From Perkinsus olseni (taxonomy: Eukaryota; Perkinsozoa; Perkinsida; Perkinsidae), in assembly GCA_013115135.1 (NCBI GenBank), contig JABANP010000018.1, positions 1-64,000 of the forward strand: 64,000 nt of DNA. The letters are read 5' to 3'. A program made the translations under genes and the position numbers. Below, piece by piece: positions 11,711 to 22,566 of the stretch. The notes below the pieces were generated by a model. That model made no database searches. It was not told the DNA's origin and saw nothing but the letters and a program-made list of their open reading frames with translations. Position 1 is the first letter of the stretch. Every line of letters starts with the position of its first letter.

Positions 11711-11886
11711 ACACTCGCCCAGGCCAATTCGACCCATTCTCGCCACTCTCTACAGGTGCACGATATCCCGTCGGCTCGGGAATGCAGATTCTAAAAGATC
11801 TTCCCCTACTGTGTGTCTACTAACCGTGTTTATAAGCAATTCACAGTTAAATTTTCCTGTTGAGTTCAGTGGTGGGTGGAAGCTCT

Positions 11887-12607
11887 ATGCCGCTTCCTCC
11901 TTCATTGGCATTCTTCCATGTCACTGCCGTCAACGGCGCTCAGCACGACGTTGATGCGGGGCCTGCCCGCTCGCTTCCGAGATCTGGGTGGGTTACCATC
12001 CTCAACTCCCGCTTTCGAGCTCTCTGTGGTCTGTCAGAGGCGTTGGCTAAGAAGAGCGCCACCGATATCAACATCGTCCTGTGCCGTGCTCCGAGTGCCG
12101 AGGTAGCCCAGCAGGCCTTCGACCTCGGTGTGTGGCCTCTTCACAAGCAAACGGCTCGGAAGCTGTGGGAGATTATGGCGGTGAGTAGGGAGTAGACCCA
12201 TACCACTCCTTTCGCAACTTCCCTCCCAGGCCCAGACCCAGGGTTTTGTGGTGTTGGTGATCGCCTTGCCGGCATCTGATTACTCTACTACCGGTCGGGG
12301 GCACTACCTCGGTTATGGAGTGGCCGTGTGCCCTGCCGAAGCTGAAGAAGTTGGAGCCTTCGGGAATGGTTTCCCTGAAGCATGCAGGGTCAGAACCGAT
12401 TGCTCCTTCACTGACCCATCAGCGCTTCATCTTTCCGACCGGCGTGTCGTGATGACACTGTCGTCCTCAGCCCATTGCCATCAGGTTCACTGGATTACGA
12501 AAGATATCAAAGTTCCCTACTCAGCGGCGAGTCGACTTGTTAATGGCTTGAACAACAACTATCGGATAGAACTCACCAGGGATGGTTTCGAGGTTGATAT
12601 TGAGTAA
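11887..12607 (+). CDS. Unrecognised two-exon protein
   Basis: Exons 11887-12180 and 12230-12607 (intron 49 nt, GTGAGT...CCCAG) give about 223 residues. The first exon has NAAQ/GW-type globular sequence (SGWVTILNSRFRALCGL) followed by a helical part. The second has a beta-rich stretch (FVVLVIALPASDYS) and ends FEVDIE. I recognise no domain. The start codon was chosen as the first ATG in frame; a longer upstream reading is open but lacks ATG. Confidence 0.6.
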
Positions 12608-13177
12608 GCAGCCCGATCTCTCCTTTGCGTGGTAGCGTGGTGAAGGAAAGGAGAGCAAGTTGGTTATCGGAGGTTCACCAGCCGTCCGTTTCGTGTTTCA
12701 GGAACGGTACCAAGCTACTGCAGATACTATCTCCTCGTTTCGAGGCTCGAGATTCTCGTCGGTAGAGATTGTTGTTTGACGACGCAGCTTTCCAGTGGTC
12801 CAGTTTATGTTTGTGGTTTCAAGTTTCATCGTCCTCTTGAGTTGCTCAATTTGCTGTAGGCTAGATAACTCGCACGAGCCTCAGGATGTCATGGCGCACA
12901 CGGAGACGCCCTAATGCAAAACTGAGTTGATCCACGTTGAATGATTTGCTGCCTGTAAATCACGGACGATGTGGGTCTTCACGGTCGTCTGAGTTGGATG
13001 CAAGGGAGCAGAATTCTAGCGCGCGCCCCAGGATTCAAAGCAGTAACGGTCGCAGATCCAGCCGTTTCTTGAGGACGCGCGTGGCGGGTATTCGATTGAT
13101 CCCGCGTGCAAAATTTACATTATCGGATTTCCGATTTGGCACCGTCACAACGTCAACAATCGCTTCTCACAAGTACT
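12608..13177. other. Gap between genes, no gene seen
   Basis: This stretch of about 570 bp holds the 3' flank of the previous gene and the 5' flank of the secreted-protein gene. A short open frame on the plus strand (12937-13188) shows no recognisable product. No RNA gene or repeat was seen. Confidence 0.5.
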
Positions 13178-14602
13178 ATGGTGATTGAGCGCGTATTTCT
13201 CTTGGTTTCGGCTCTGTGTCGAGTCTACTGCACTGACTACTGCGACGTTACTTGCGCGATCACTCCCAACTGTATCTCCTCCTATTGTACTGAGTGGAAC
13301 TCCCCGGCTGTCTGTCACGGTATCCTCATGAGAAGCGACGGGTCTCTCTGCTCAGCTACCGACGGTGCACAGGACTGTAGAGGCTCAGCTGTCGGCTGTG
13401 ACACGGTGTTCACCTCGAGCTCCACGATTACTACCACGACCACGAGTAGTGTGATGACCACTACCGTTGGCAGTGGAACTACCGCGAATACTTTCACTAC
13501 TCCCGACACTACAACTACATCGAGCACCAGCACGTCGCCGAGGACCACGGTTATGCCTTCATTCGACGACCTACGGGGCTCGTGGTGCAACACCTACGCC
13601 GGAGTCGATCCTGAAGCTCTTTGGATCGTTGACTTCCTCACTTTTCATGATAATGGCGACCTCTTGCTCCAATCTCGAGGGGTCGCCTTCGTTATGCAGT
13701 ACTTCTGGGAAGGAAATACCATGTACGTGTATGATTTGAGATCAGAAGGTGGTGGCGACCCTGGATTCTCTTCGCTCCGTTTCACTTACTCTGTGGTCGA
13801 TGGCATTGCCGAGCTGACTGGCTACCTCAAAGTGGAGTCCATGGGTGTCTTCTATCCGTCCGGCGTCAAGAACGTTTGTGGCCCTGTTACGACTCGTTTT
13901 CCTGGCGCTTCGACGGGGACGTCCACGAGGTCCACAACCTCATCAGGTCCAACAGTCACACCGACCGAGGATGCCCTCGCTGGAACATGGTGTGGTGAGG
14001 CCGGGGACACCTTCGATTCTATTGGCTTCTCTGGTAACACCCTCGCCATCCGCTATAATGGTGAGGTCTACTTTATGCAGTATTTCTGGGAAGTAAACCG
14101 AATATACACTTACGATGCTGACCCTGTTCTCGAAGCAGAGATATCCCTGGTCTTTTCCACAATCAAAATGAGCTACTTCGTGAATAGCATGTCCGTCCAG
14201 TTGGGCAACGAGCATGCTGGCACTTACACACGTGATGGTACTTGTGCCCCTCTACCCGGGGTAGCAGGAGTAACCCCACCCTCGGTGGCAACGCTCTCAT
14301 ACACTACATGGTGCTTCAATGAAGATACTGACTTGCCCCCGTTCAACATTAGGTTCACGGAGTCGTACATGACTTTGCAGATCTTCAGCGGTGATTACTT
14401 TAATGGTTGGAAGAACCCTGTGCTAGCCGCAGAGTATCGGATAAGCAGCTCTGATATCAGACTCACTGCTCAAGATGATGGTTTCAGTAGCCTCGTGGAA
14501 TTCGCTCAGGGCAATTTTAGATTAGTCTTTCACGGTGACTGGCTGACTCTGATCCGGCAAAACGGCGAGCATCTTCCCCACCCTAAGATTGATAGGTGCT
14601 GA
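13178..14602 (+). CDS. Secreted protein with three internal repeats and Thr-rich linkers
   Basis: The ATG at 13178 was preferred over 13106 because it places a signal peptide at the N-terminus (MVIERVFLLVSALCRVYC). About 474 residues, one exon. A Cys-rich N-terminal part is followed by a Thr/Ser-rich mucin-like linker. Then come three copies of a roughly 110-residue module, each opening with a W-C pair (LRGSWCN, LAGTWCG, SYTTWCF). The first two also share FVMQYFWE / YFMQYFWE and a Tyr-Asp after it. A second Thr/Ser linker separates copies one and two. The product is probably extracellular or surface-bound. No named family is recognised. The gene has no introns, unlike its neighbours. Confidence 0.7.
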   Translation: MVIERVFLLVSALCRVYCTDYCDVTCAITPNCISSYCTEWNSPAVCHGILMRSDGSLCSATDGAQDCRGSAVGCDTVFTSSSTITTTTTSSVMTTTVGSGTTANTFTTPDTTTTSSTSTSPRTTVMPSFDDLRGSWCNTYAGVDPEALWIVDFLTFHDNGDLLLQSRGVAFVMQYFWEGNTMYVYDLRSEGGGDPGFSSLRFTYSVVDGIAELTGYLKVESMGVFYPSGVKNVCGPVTTRFPGASTGTSTRSTTSSGPTVTPTEDALAGTWCGEAGDTFDSIGFSGNTLAIRYNGEVYFMQYFWEVNRIYTYDADPVLEAEISLVFSTIKMSYFVNSMSVQLGNEHAGTYTRDGTCAPLPGVAGVTPPSVATLSYTTWCFNEDTDLPPFNIRFTESYMTLQIFSGDYFNGWKNPVLAAEYRISSSDIRLTAQDDGFSSLVEFAQGNFRLVFHGDWLTLIRQNGEHLPHPKIDRC

Positions 14603-15166
14603 TAGGCTGCCACGGTCCTAAGTTCGGGATTTGTCGTTTCTCTTCTCTGATTTTGCTACTGTTCGGTTTGCTCTGTAGTGTGACTCTGTCGTGTTGAGAA
14701 ACGTGCTTCACGACGCAACTGATGCTGAATCTCGCAGGCGAGGTCACGGTCAAAACAAAGACGTGCGTGTTGAGAGAGCAGGTTGCACGACAAATAATCT
14801 GACATTAGACGTGTACGCGGCTTCACCGACTTCTAGTGGGAGGAACGCGTTCTGCTCCGTTCAGGTGGCGTGAACATATACGTTCTGCATACCTCATGGC
14901 AGGGCGACGTAGAGATAACATTGGGCGGGCTCTTGCCGCAAGTCTTGTGGCTATTGAAATTACTCTCCAATCGTATTGATTAATGACCATTCATACGACA
15001 TGCGAACGTGGTGTTGTGGTGCCGCAGTTCACATCTCCAAAGCAAGCTCATAACTTCCAATACACTGAAGGTGATTACGGGAGCAATAAGTGCACGAATA
15101 AACGTCAAGGGACTGACCGAAGATTTTCAAATATCGGGAGGCATGGGCTGACAAGAAGCGATACGT

Positions 15167-15237
15167 GGACGTGCCGGGAATTGAACCCGGGGCCTTCTGC
15201 ATGCGAAGCAGACGTGATACCCCTACACCACACGCCC
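15167..15237 (-). tRNA. tRNA-Ala (anticodon CGC), copy 1
   Basis: On the minus strand the sequence folds with acceptor GGGCGTG/CACGTCC, anticodon stem TCTGC/GCAGA around loop TTCGCAT, and T-arm around TTCAATT. The third acceptor pair is G:U, the alanine identity element, and anticodon CGC reads GCG (Ala). No intron. An identical gene lies 486 bp away. Confidence 0.92.
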
Positions 15238-15652
15238 GTTGACATGAGATCTCCTCCACTTGGCTAGCCTATAGTCCTCAGCTGCCGAGCACGATCTATC
15301 CGCAAATGACATTTATTCGTAAATGTCGATTAACTGACACGACATCTTCAGACTCCAGAATCTACGGGCTATGAACAATAAAAGACCATTCGTGCTTTCC
15401 AACTCAACAGAGATGGATGTTGGGGTGCAAGGTAGCCGAGCCCAGTAAGAGACCATCCCGACCCATCCCGGATCCAACAACCACGTGGCAGCAATCCTAC
15501 GTTGGAAGGATGGGCGTGAGCCAATTTAACACGCAGAGACCATGCGCGCACGAAGGAAAGTGTGTGCAACGGGATAGAATCGACAGTGCCTCGAAGTAGT
15601 TGCATGCACTGAAAACGTATGGATGTGGGTACACCAAAATCGAACTAAATGT

Positions 15653-15723
15653 GGACGTGCCGGGAATTGAACCCGGGGCCTTCTGCATGCGAAGCAGACG
15701 TGATACCCCTACACCACACGCCC
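15653..15723 (-). tRNA. tRNA-Ala (anticodon CGC), copy 2
   Basis: The 71-nt body is the same as the tRNA at 15167-15237, with the same G3:U70 pair and CGC anticodon. Part of the flank is also shared (TAGTCCTCAG on the plus strand after both copies), which points to a small segmental duplication. Confidence 0.92.
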
Positions 15724-16089
15724 TTTAGTACCACATGTTCGTACGTGGCTTGCCCGTAGTCCTCAGACCCCAAATGCGACTAATCCTACCCGCTCGTTGT
15801 GGGTAAGCGAATACTCAGTAACGGATCTTTCGCATGCTTATTCCACTGAATATATCATTCACTCATGGAAAACCAGGTCGGTCACCTCGAACCCTACCGG
15901 AACTAAACCAAAGTTCCCGTTGTATTCGTTTGGCCGAATGGCCCACCCCCATGAGTGTGACTTCTAACGAAACAGCAGAGCTTACATACTGAAGGGGGAG
16001 AAGGGCCGTAACCGTACAGATATGCTTGATGGAAGCGGCAACCAAAAAATACAAGGGGAGCCCTGGGCGAAAAAATGACGGGCCTGATC

Positions 16090-17213
16090 CACTCGGCTCA
16101 GAGCATACCACGAGGTCAACGTCGCTGTAGTCCTCCGAATCCTGGCTTTGGCGGGATTGTACGGCCGCAGACCCACTCCATTCTGCGGAGGGGTACTCGG
16201 TGGCTGCCAACGGTTCTGCTGCTGCTGTGACCCTTGGTATGCCTGCTGAGCCGGACGAGCACCCCATCCTTGCTGTTGCGGAGTAGTATGCTGGTTGTAG
16301 GGAGGCGCCTTGCCCTCTAGCACTCGTAGGATAAGGAGAATTAGGCTGCTGCGCAGGGAAGCTGCCGCCGCTACTGCTGCTCGTGTACGGGGATTGCTGC
16401 TGTTGCCGCGGTTGCTGCTGCTCCACGTAATTCCATGAACTGTTACTATTGTTCCAGCTGCCCATCGAGTTCGCCGCGCTTGAGTAACCGCTGCTCTGCC
16501 CTGACCGGCTGCCGTACGGCCTAGCGCCAGCCGCCGGTTGCTGCTGCTGGTAGTTCGGCCCGTTAGTGTACTGAGCGGGACCTTGTTGCCCGGGGCCTTG
16601 CATGAATGGTGTGGAGGGCTCCGAGTTGAGGATGCTGTCGAAATCCAGACCGTCGTCCTTGGCGTTGCCGGGGCCAAATATAGCGGAGGTGCTCACTTCA
16701 TCATCTTCGAACAGTGTTGCTACGCCCGTACTTCGTCGAGTGAAACTCGTATCGCCAGAATCATCGCCCTTCTTTTGCTTCGCTCCGCCCTTGAATGAGC
16801 CAGCACGGCCTCTTTCGCCACCGGCTGTCTCTGGCGAGAAACTCACAGTTGCACCCTGAGCGAAAAACAGTGTGCCCGGTCAAACAACTCCGAGGTGGCA
16901 GACAGCAAATTCGCAGGCTGCTGTATGTCACCCGAGAAATCGGGCTTGGCCTCTCACCTGAGCGCCCTTAGGTTGCACGTGGTCGCCATCCGGTGTGCTG
17001 ATGGCGAAGACTGCAGCATTCCCCGTGTTCGAGACACCGTGGCCGACAATCGGGGAGGCGGTGTCGCTGCCCTGAATGACGAAAGGACTGTTGCGATTCT
17101 CGAGAGACAGCAGAGCCGAAGGCCTACCCAGAAGTCATCGGGTGGAGTTTGCCTGCCGTCAGCTGTCCGCTGCTGATCCACGGGAGATGCCAACGCTTCC
17201 CCTTTACCCTGAC
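16090..17213 (-). CDS. Gln/Ser/Pro-rich low-complexity protein
   Basis: Exons read by eye: about 17213-17115 (ending PPDDFW), a middle exon to about 16970 (ending VQPKGAQ), and a long exon from about 16862 to 16150. The middle part looks globular (FVIQGSDTASPIVG). The long exon is Gln/Ser/Tyr/Pro-rich and prion-like (NYQQQQPAAGARPYGSR). The frame moves +1 at GGG (16313-16315), after which Q-rich sequence continues (QQQGWGARPAQQAYQGSQQQ), so coding clearly crosses this point. Start and end exons are unresolved. No family is recognised; the composition is common in RNA-binding or trafficking adaptors. Confidence 0.5.
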
Positions 17214-17283
17214 AAGGAAGCACTTTACAACACTAGTGATGCAATGTGAGCATTCGGTTCTTTCAAGTTAGACGAGAAGTGCG

Positions 17284-20200
17284 CTACACCGCCGGAGTGG
17301 CGTAACAGAAGGTGTCTGTTCCGTCGCAAGAGCCTACCGCAGCATCAGCAAGCTTCGGTTCACTGGAGTGTTTGTGGAGACTATCGTGGGAGACGTCGGC
17401 TGTTCTGATGTCCTCTGCTGTTCCTTCGTCAGCCACATCAGCGCTATCGGCGGAAAAAGCTGAGGGTTTTCGAGTCCCCCAGGGCCCTGAAGGAGACAAT
17501 TGAACTTTCCCAAATGAATGGATACCCTACCTCAGTCGAGGTCACCATCAGTCTCGGTACACCGGAAGGCGACTTGGATTCGACCACAGGCACTTTCTTG
17601 TCCATAACAAGTGCCTTTGTGTCAGCTGGCGGCGGCCTAGCCTCGAGCACTGGTGCCTTCGTATCAGCTGGCGGCGGCCTAGCGTCGAGCACTGGCGCCA
17701 TAGCATTGCCCTTAAGTGCCTCAGTATCGGGTACAGCCTCGGGTGCCGTAGCATCGGTCACAGGGGCCTTGGCATCGTCTACAGGTGACTCAGCATCGAC
17801 CTTCTGGACAGGCTTCGAAGCCCCTGACGGCGGAGCTTCAGTTGTGACACGAGATGGAGGAAGGGGCGGGGTCTCTGGAGGATACTATCGAGTATGAGTT
17901 TGCGGAGTCGCCAGTCACTCACCAGCATTGGCCAACTTCTCCAGGCGGGCCAACCGCTCTGTCTGCTCGTTAAGTTCCCTGCTTCTTAGCCTCAGCCAGC
18001 GCCGTCGCTTCCTTGAGGGCTCGACCAGACTCTTCAGACCGGGCTTGCTCTCGAGTCAGGCTTTCGGCGAGATGCGACCTGAGAAGGCCGAGGCTCACTC
18101 TGAAGATGGACGCTCACTGACGTGATTACTTTTCGTCCCGCAAAGCGTCGATCTGGGCACGTAGCTTCTGTAAGTCCCCCGACAATCCGGAACTCTTCGC
18201 CTTCTCCGCTTCTAAATCGGAGCGGAGATCGGGATCTGACGGACAATCAGCTGATCTGCCGGCATGAGCCCACCCAGAGATTTGCCACTACAATGAAGCG
18301 CAAAACGAGCCGACAAGCACTACTACCGTACAGAAAGATCATGAGTGTGGAGAGAGATCCAACAGTCGCTAAGTAAGAACTACAGAGTGTTTCGAGGGAA
18401 GTTGCCATCTGGAATCGCTTTCCTCCGGACGTGGTTCACAAATTTTTGGACTTCGAAAAAAGTCCGATTCCGAGTTCGTAGCAGCACTTCGAAGATTTGA
18501 TAGGAAAGTCCAATTCCGAGAACGCGGGCAATTCGGGTGCAATAGAAGAGAACAGAGTCTACTGTACGAATGCCAATGGAGGCGCTTATCTCGTGTTGAG
18601 GGACTCGGCAAGAGTGGTTAGGAATCGTTCGCCTTAGTACATTCAGGCTTGATAGGTGATCTTGGCGAATCCGAAGAGACTGAGCGCGGTGACAGCGGTG
18701 ACGCTTTCAAGTGGTCCAACTCAAAGTTGAGGGCGTTCCTGAGATGAACCACAAGTGTCGACCCAGCGGAGAGCTTTCGTGATGCCCTCGGACCCACGGA
18801 GGGTAAGGCCAAGCTATTGAATCCAGTGTTAGACAACGATATTGCGACAACGCCCTCACCGAAACCTCATGCAATCATCATTCCCTCGCTTGTCCCAGTA
18901 GACATCCGGTTTCTACTCACTTTTGTGCCTTCAGTTCTCTCACTTCCGCCCTCAAACGGAATATGGTCTGCTCAGCGTTCCGAGGTTGCCGCTGAGCTCT
19001 TGCTCGCGCTCCTCAAATATAGACTGGTCAGGCCCGACTCGATCCTGAGGGGAAAATCATTGGTTACTGCTTCGCTCCGCCTTCTCCGATCATACCATCT
19101 CCTGAAGTTCCGCTCGAGCTCTGTCACGCTCATCCTCAGCTGATCTCAGCTGATCATTCATGTCAGCAAGGACCGACGCAGATGTCCTGAAACATGAGGG
19201 TCCCCCGCTACAACAAAATCTTGAGGAAAATCATTCTACTGGGCGCAGCGGAGCGAAGCAGATAGCAGGGGGAGCTTACTCAGCCTTCCGCTGCTGCTCC
19301 ATGGCATCCTCTTGAGCCTCTTGTAGTCGTTTCTCGAGCTCCGCATAATCGTCCTGAACAGGCCATAGCTGTCCAAGATAGCAAAATGGTCTGAATCTAG
19401 CTCGCTCACATCGCTGTGCTTGAGGACAGGCTCGGGTACCGCGTCCGTCTGCGTCTTCCTACTCACAACGTCCAACTCATCTGTCTGAGAGAACTCAGCC
19501 TGCCTCTGGATCACCTGCAAAAACCAAGCCCGTCATAACAAGTGAGAGAGCATCGAGATATTGACAGCAACGCTCTCAGACGGCAACGCTGACGCGGTCG
19601 ACAGCTCGGCCCCGACAATCTTTGGAAGAGAAGAAAATAGCGACCCACCTCAGTCTCAGTTGCAGTATCGACACCCTTCTCCTTGGGCTCGTTGTCGCGC
19701 AGGTCCCCACCAAGCGAGTCTCGAGGTGTACCCCGAGGACTCGGCGCCACCGGTGGCTTCCCTGCTGCTGCGTTCTGACGTGAGAGGAGATCAACCTGAA
19801 GGCATCAGAGCTCTCGAGTTCGATCCCTGCAAATGACATTTCTCACCCGCGCTAAAAACTCCCGTCGTTGTCGCAACTTCGCTATTTGTTCTCGTTTCGC
19901 CTGATGAAAATAAATTCCACCGCTCCAACAGATCGACCTGCCTTTACCGTTGCCGAGAAAGTCGAGGCGGAGATGCTCTGCGCGCTGCTATTGAGCCTCT
20001 CATTCCTTGAAGCCCCACTGGGGCTATCTCCCATCATCCGGAGGGACATACCACTTGGAGAGGTGTCCCCTTTACGAGGTGGCAGCGGAGGTGTACTCGC
20101 TGGTGCATACATATCAATCGTCGGATGGGTAAAAATAACCGACTAACAACAACGTCGACAAATCACTACACAAAGCTCCCGTAGCATTAGAGGAAGAGTG

Positions 20201-22310
20201 TCCATTAGTACCCCTCGTAGAAAACCCCTCTGAACTAATTTCATCGTCAACAGAGAGGAGCTGTCCGTCTGCGAGGCTCAGCTTCAGTAATGTCTCCTTT
20301 CTTGAGCGCGATACCCTCATTTCCGATAACTTTGCACAGTAGACGACTAGAATCACCTCCACGGCCCGGTGTACGATAGTATGAACGGCAGTGAACAGTG
20401 CGGGACAGTCAGCTTGAGAGAACCCAACCCGCACAGAACACGAAGAGACGCCACGCCAGAAAGGCCATAGACGGTCCATTGCTGCTACACCGAAGACAAC
20501 ACCAATACCTCTCTTCCAACGCAACAGCGAAGCGGAAATAAATGTGATGAAACTTTGCGGACCCTCGGAGTATCCAGGGGAAGTGTCGAGAGGAAAACAG
20601 TCAATCATACAGATGTTGCAAAAAACTGCAACCGAAACCCTAGTCGTCAACGCTGCATTCGTCACGCGCCACGTAATTATCCTCCAGTAGTTCAAGTACT
20701 ATTCGATGCGGTAGAAAGCGTCGAAGGCATCTTATTCAAGACTACGCTGTCGTCGGGCGACGAGTGCTCCTCCTGTGTCAAGCGGCCAAGGCACCAATCC
20801 CTCTGAGCACACGCCAAGTCATGGTTATGCACTGCGGTCTGGTACCTAAGAAGAGCACAGAAGACAGATATTGACAAGTGCTAAGGGTCGAGTCACTGCG
20901 CCACAACACGCACAACCGGAGTATTATCCTAGTCAGGACTCTCCACGTACATGCTGTGGTAGCATGACGGGAGAGCGAATCGGCGACGAAGATGTTAATT
21001 AGCAACTCATAGACGCGGTTCGAACCAGAGACCTCGGAGAAGTATAGAAGCTTGGAGATCGTGGCTGCGATACTCTACAGACCCCCCGCTGCTTACATGC
21101 TGTCCAGTGCTGCGTTGTGCATCCGCAAGTTATCAACTTCGCGCTTCAACTTCGCCGACTCCTCCAGTTGTGCTGTCCGCGTATTCGTCTGAAGATACAA
21201 AATAGCAAAACTCCCTCAAAAAAATCATCCAAACTGACGTGACCGTTCTACAATCGGCCGTGCGAGAGTCTTATTACCAGCTCTTCGTTGACAACCCCCT
21301 TGAGCATCTTTGTGTTCGACATCTCATCCTCCCGCTCGTCCATCAAATCACGCAACACCATCTCCAGATGAGAGCACTTCTTCTGCAGCACTCTCACCAT
21401 GACGTCGAGATCAACCGAACCTACTCCACACAACAACTATCCAGGCGATAAATCTAGACAGGTAGGAGTGCGCGGTGAGGCGAACGCCCCAGAGCTATAC
21501 CACGCACTCGCCGAGAGGCAAAAGACAGTTAAATGCACGATGAGACAGACGCGCTATCTCTTCATCTGCGCCCGCGATTTATTGCAAGCTCACTCTCTTA
21601 TATCAGTTTGCAATGACAGCGTCCCCGACTCAACCCAATGAACCCCTGCAGGATGCAGCACACTCACCACTATTAAGATCCTCCTCCGATATCTCGCTGT
21701 CCCCGCTAGAAGACGCCGTCTGTAGACTCTTGCTAGCGTCGGCAACCGCAGACCGTTCTCCAGAGCCGGACGAGTGATGGTGAGGTTTCGCCGTGGTAAC
21801 TCCGCTCATGAGAGAACTGAACTTTATCTTCTTACTCTTCCGCGACTTGTGGGTCGAGCTCCCATCTAAGCACGAAATGATTCACTCCATCCCCCTAATC
21901 CCCGCCTCAACTCACTTGAGACTGCGGTGGCGGTAGTAGAAATCTCCGCTCTCGAGCCTCCGCTGGGTATCGCTATCTCCTGTAGCCACGCGTCCTTCAG
22001 TTGCATCTGGAGCTGCTCACACTCATGCCGAGATGCTTCGAACCTGAGCAGATCCCCATCGACGACAATATCGCCATCAACGCTGATGAGCTCACCTCTT
22101 AGTAGCCTGTTTCAACTGACTTCGCAGCTCGACCACTTCAAGCTTCTGCTGCATCATCTCCTGGAACTCATCCCGAGAGACCAGCAGCGACTCCTCCGTC
22201 ACGCTTGGCGAGTACCTAAGATTTCAAGTCGTAACGGCGACGAACATATCGAGGGCTCTCCGATCCGATACCGCCCGTCGACTCGCCAGACTCGTGAAGG
22301 TAGCCATATT
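17284..22310 (-). CDS. Long multi-exon coiled-coil protein
   Basis: Many small minus-strand exons encode charged heptad sequence: near 22200-22100 (SRDEFQEMMQQKLEVVELR), 21436-21300, 21185-21100 (TAQLEESAKLKREVDNLRM), 19905-19847 (KREQIAKLRQRREFLAR), 19345-19275 (DDYAELEKRLQEAQEDAMEQ), 19190-19075, and 18240-18125. A Pro-rich exon (about 20105-19940) and a repeat (APVLDARPPPADTK then APVLEARPPPADTK, 17740-17600) interrupt the coil. The last exon ends with a stop at 17284. Introns of 28-60 nt join several of these in phase, for example 19796-19846. A KKQ/ELNEQ step near 17965 needs either a weak-donor intron or one base removed. It may be more than one gene; the function is unknown, structural by composition. 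Confidence 0.5.
19796..19846 (-). other. 51-nt intron with tRNA B-box-like module
   Basis: GTGAGA...CTTCAG intron between coiled-coil exons. It contains GGGATCGAACTCGAGAGCTC, which resembles the antisense of a tRNA T-arm plus variable loop. See the finding on intron modules. Confidence 0.5.
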
Positions 22311-22485
22311 TTTCCGCCTCAACTTCGCAACAGGTAAAACCATGCAAGCGCAGATTCCTCAGGCTTCCCGCGAGGCAACCCTCCTATCACCACACTACCT
22401 CCATGCACGGGACGACAAGACTGTCCTTTCCAACACTTCCTTCCCTTCGAACATGATACGCCCAGGAAGCATACTGCTAGAAGCC

Positions 22486-22566
22486 CTGGTCACAGTCGAT
22501 GACCCTACCAAGAATTGAACCTCCGCCAGTGGATCCTAAAACCGTCCCTCTAACCAACTGCCTTAC
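22486..22566 (-). other. 81-nt intron carrying a whole tRNA-like sequence
   Basis: The intron starts GTAAGG at 22566 and ends ACCAG at 22486; flanking reading frames stay open. In the gene's sense it contains GGCAGTTGGTTAGAG (tRNA D-arm/A-box like) and, about 45 nt later, GGAGGTTCAATTC (T-arm/B-box like). A central part with TTTTAGG sits where an anticodon loop would be. Acceptor and T stems do not pair well, so it is tRNA-derived or tRNA-like rather than a functional tRNA. Confidence 0.5.

Noticed and set aside
13315..13593. Minus-strand hydrophobic open frame (Val-rich)
   Set aside because: It is the antisense of the Thr/Ser-rich linker of the secreted protein (ACN codons read as Val/Gly in reverse).
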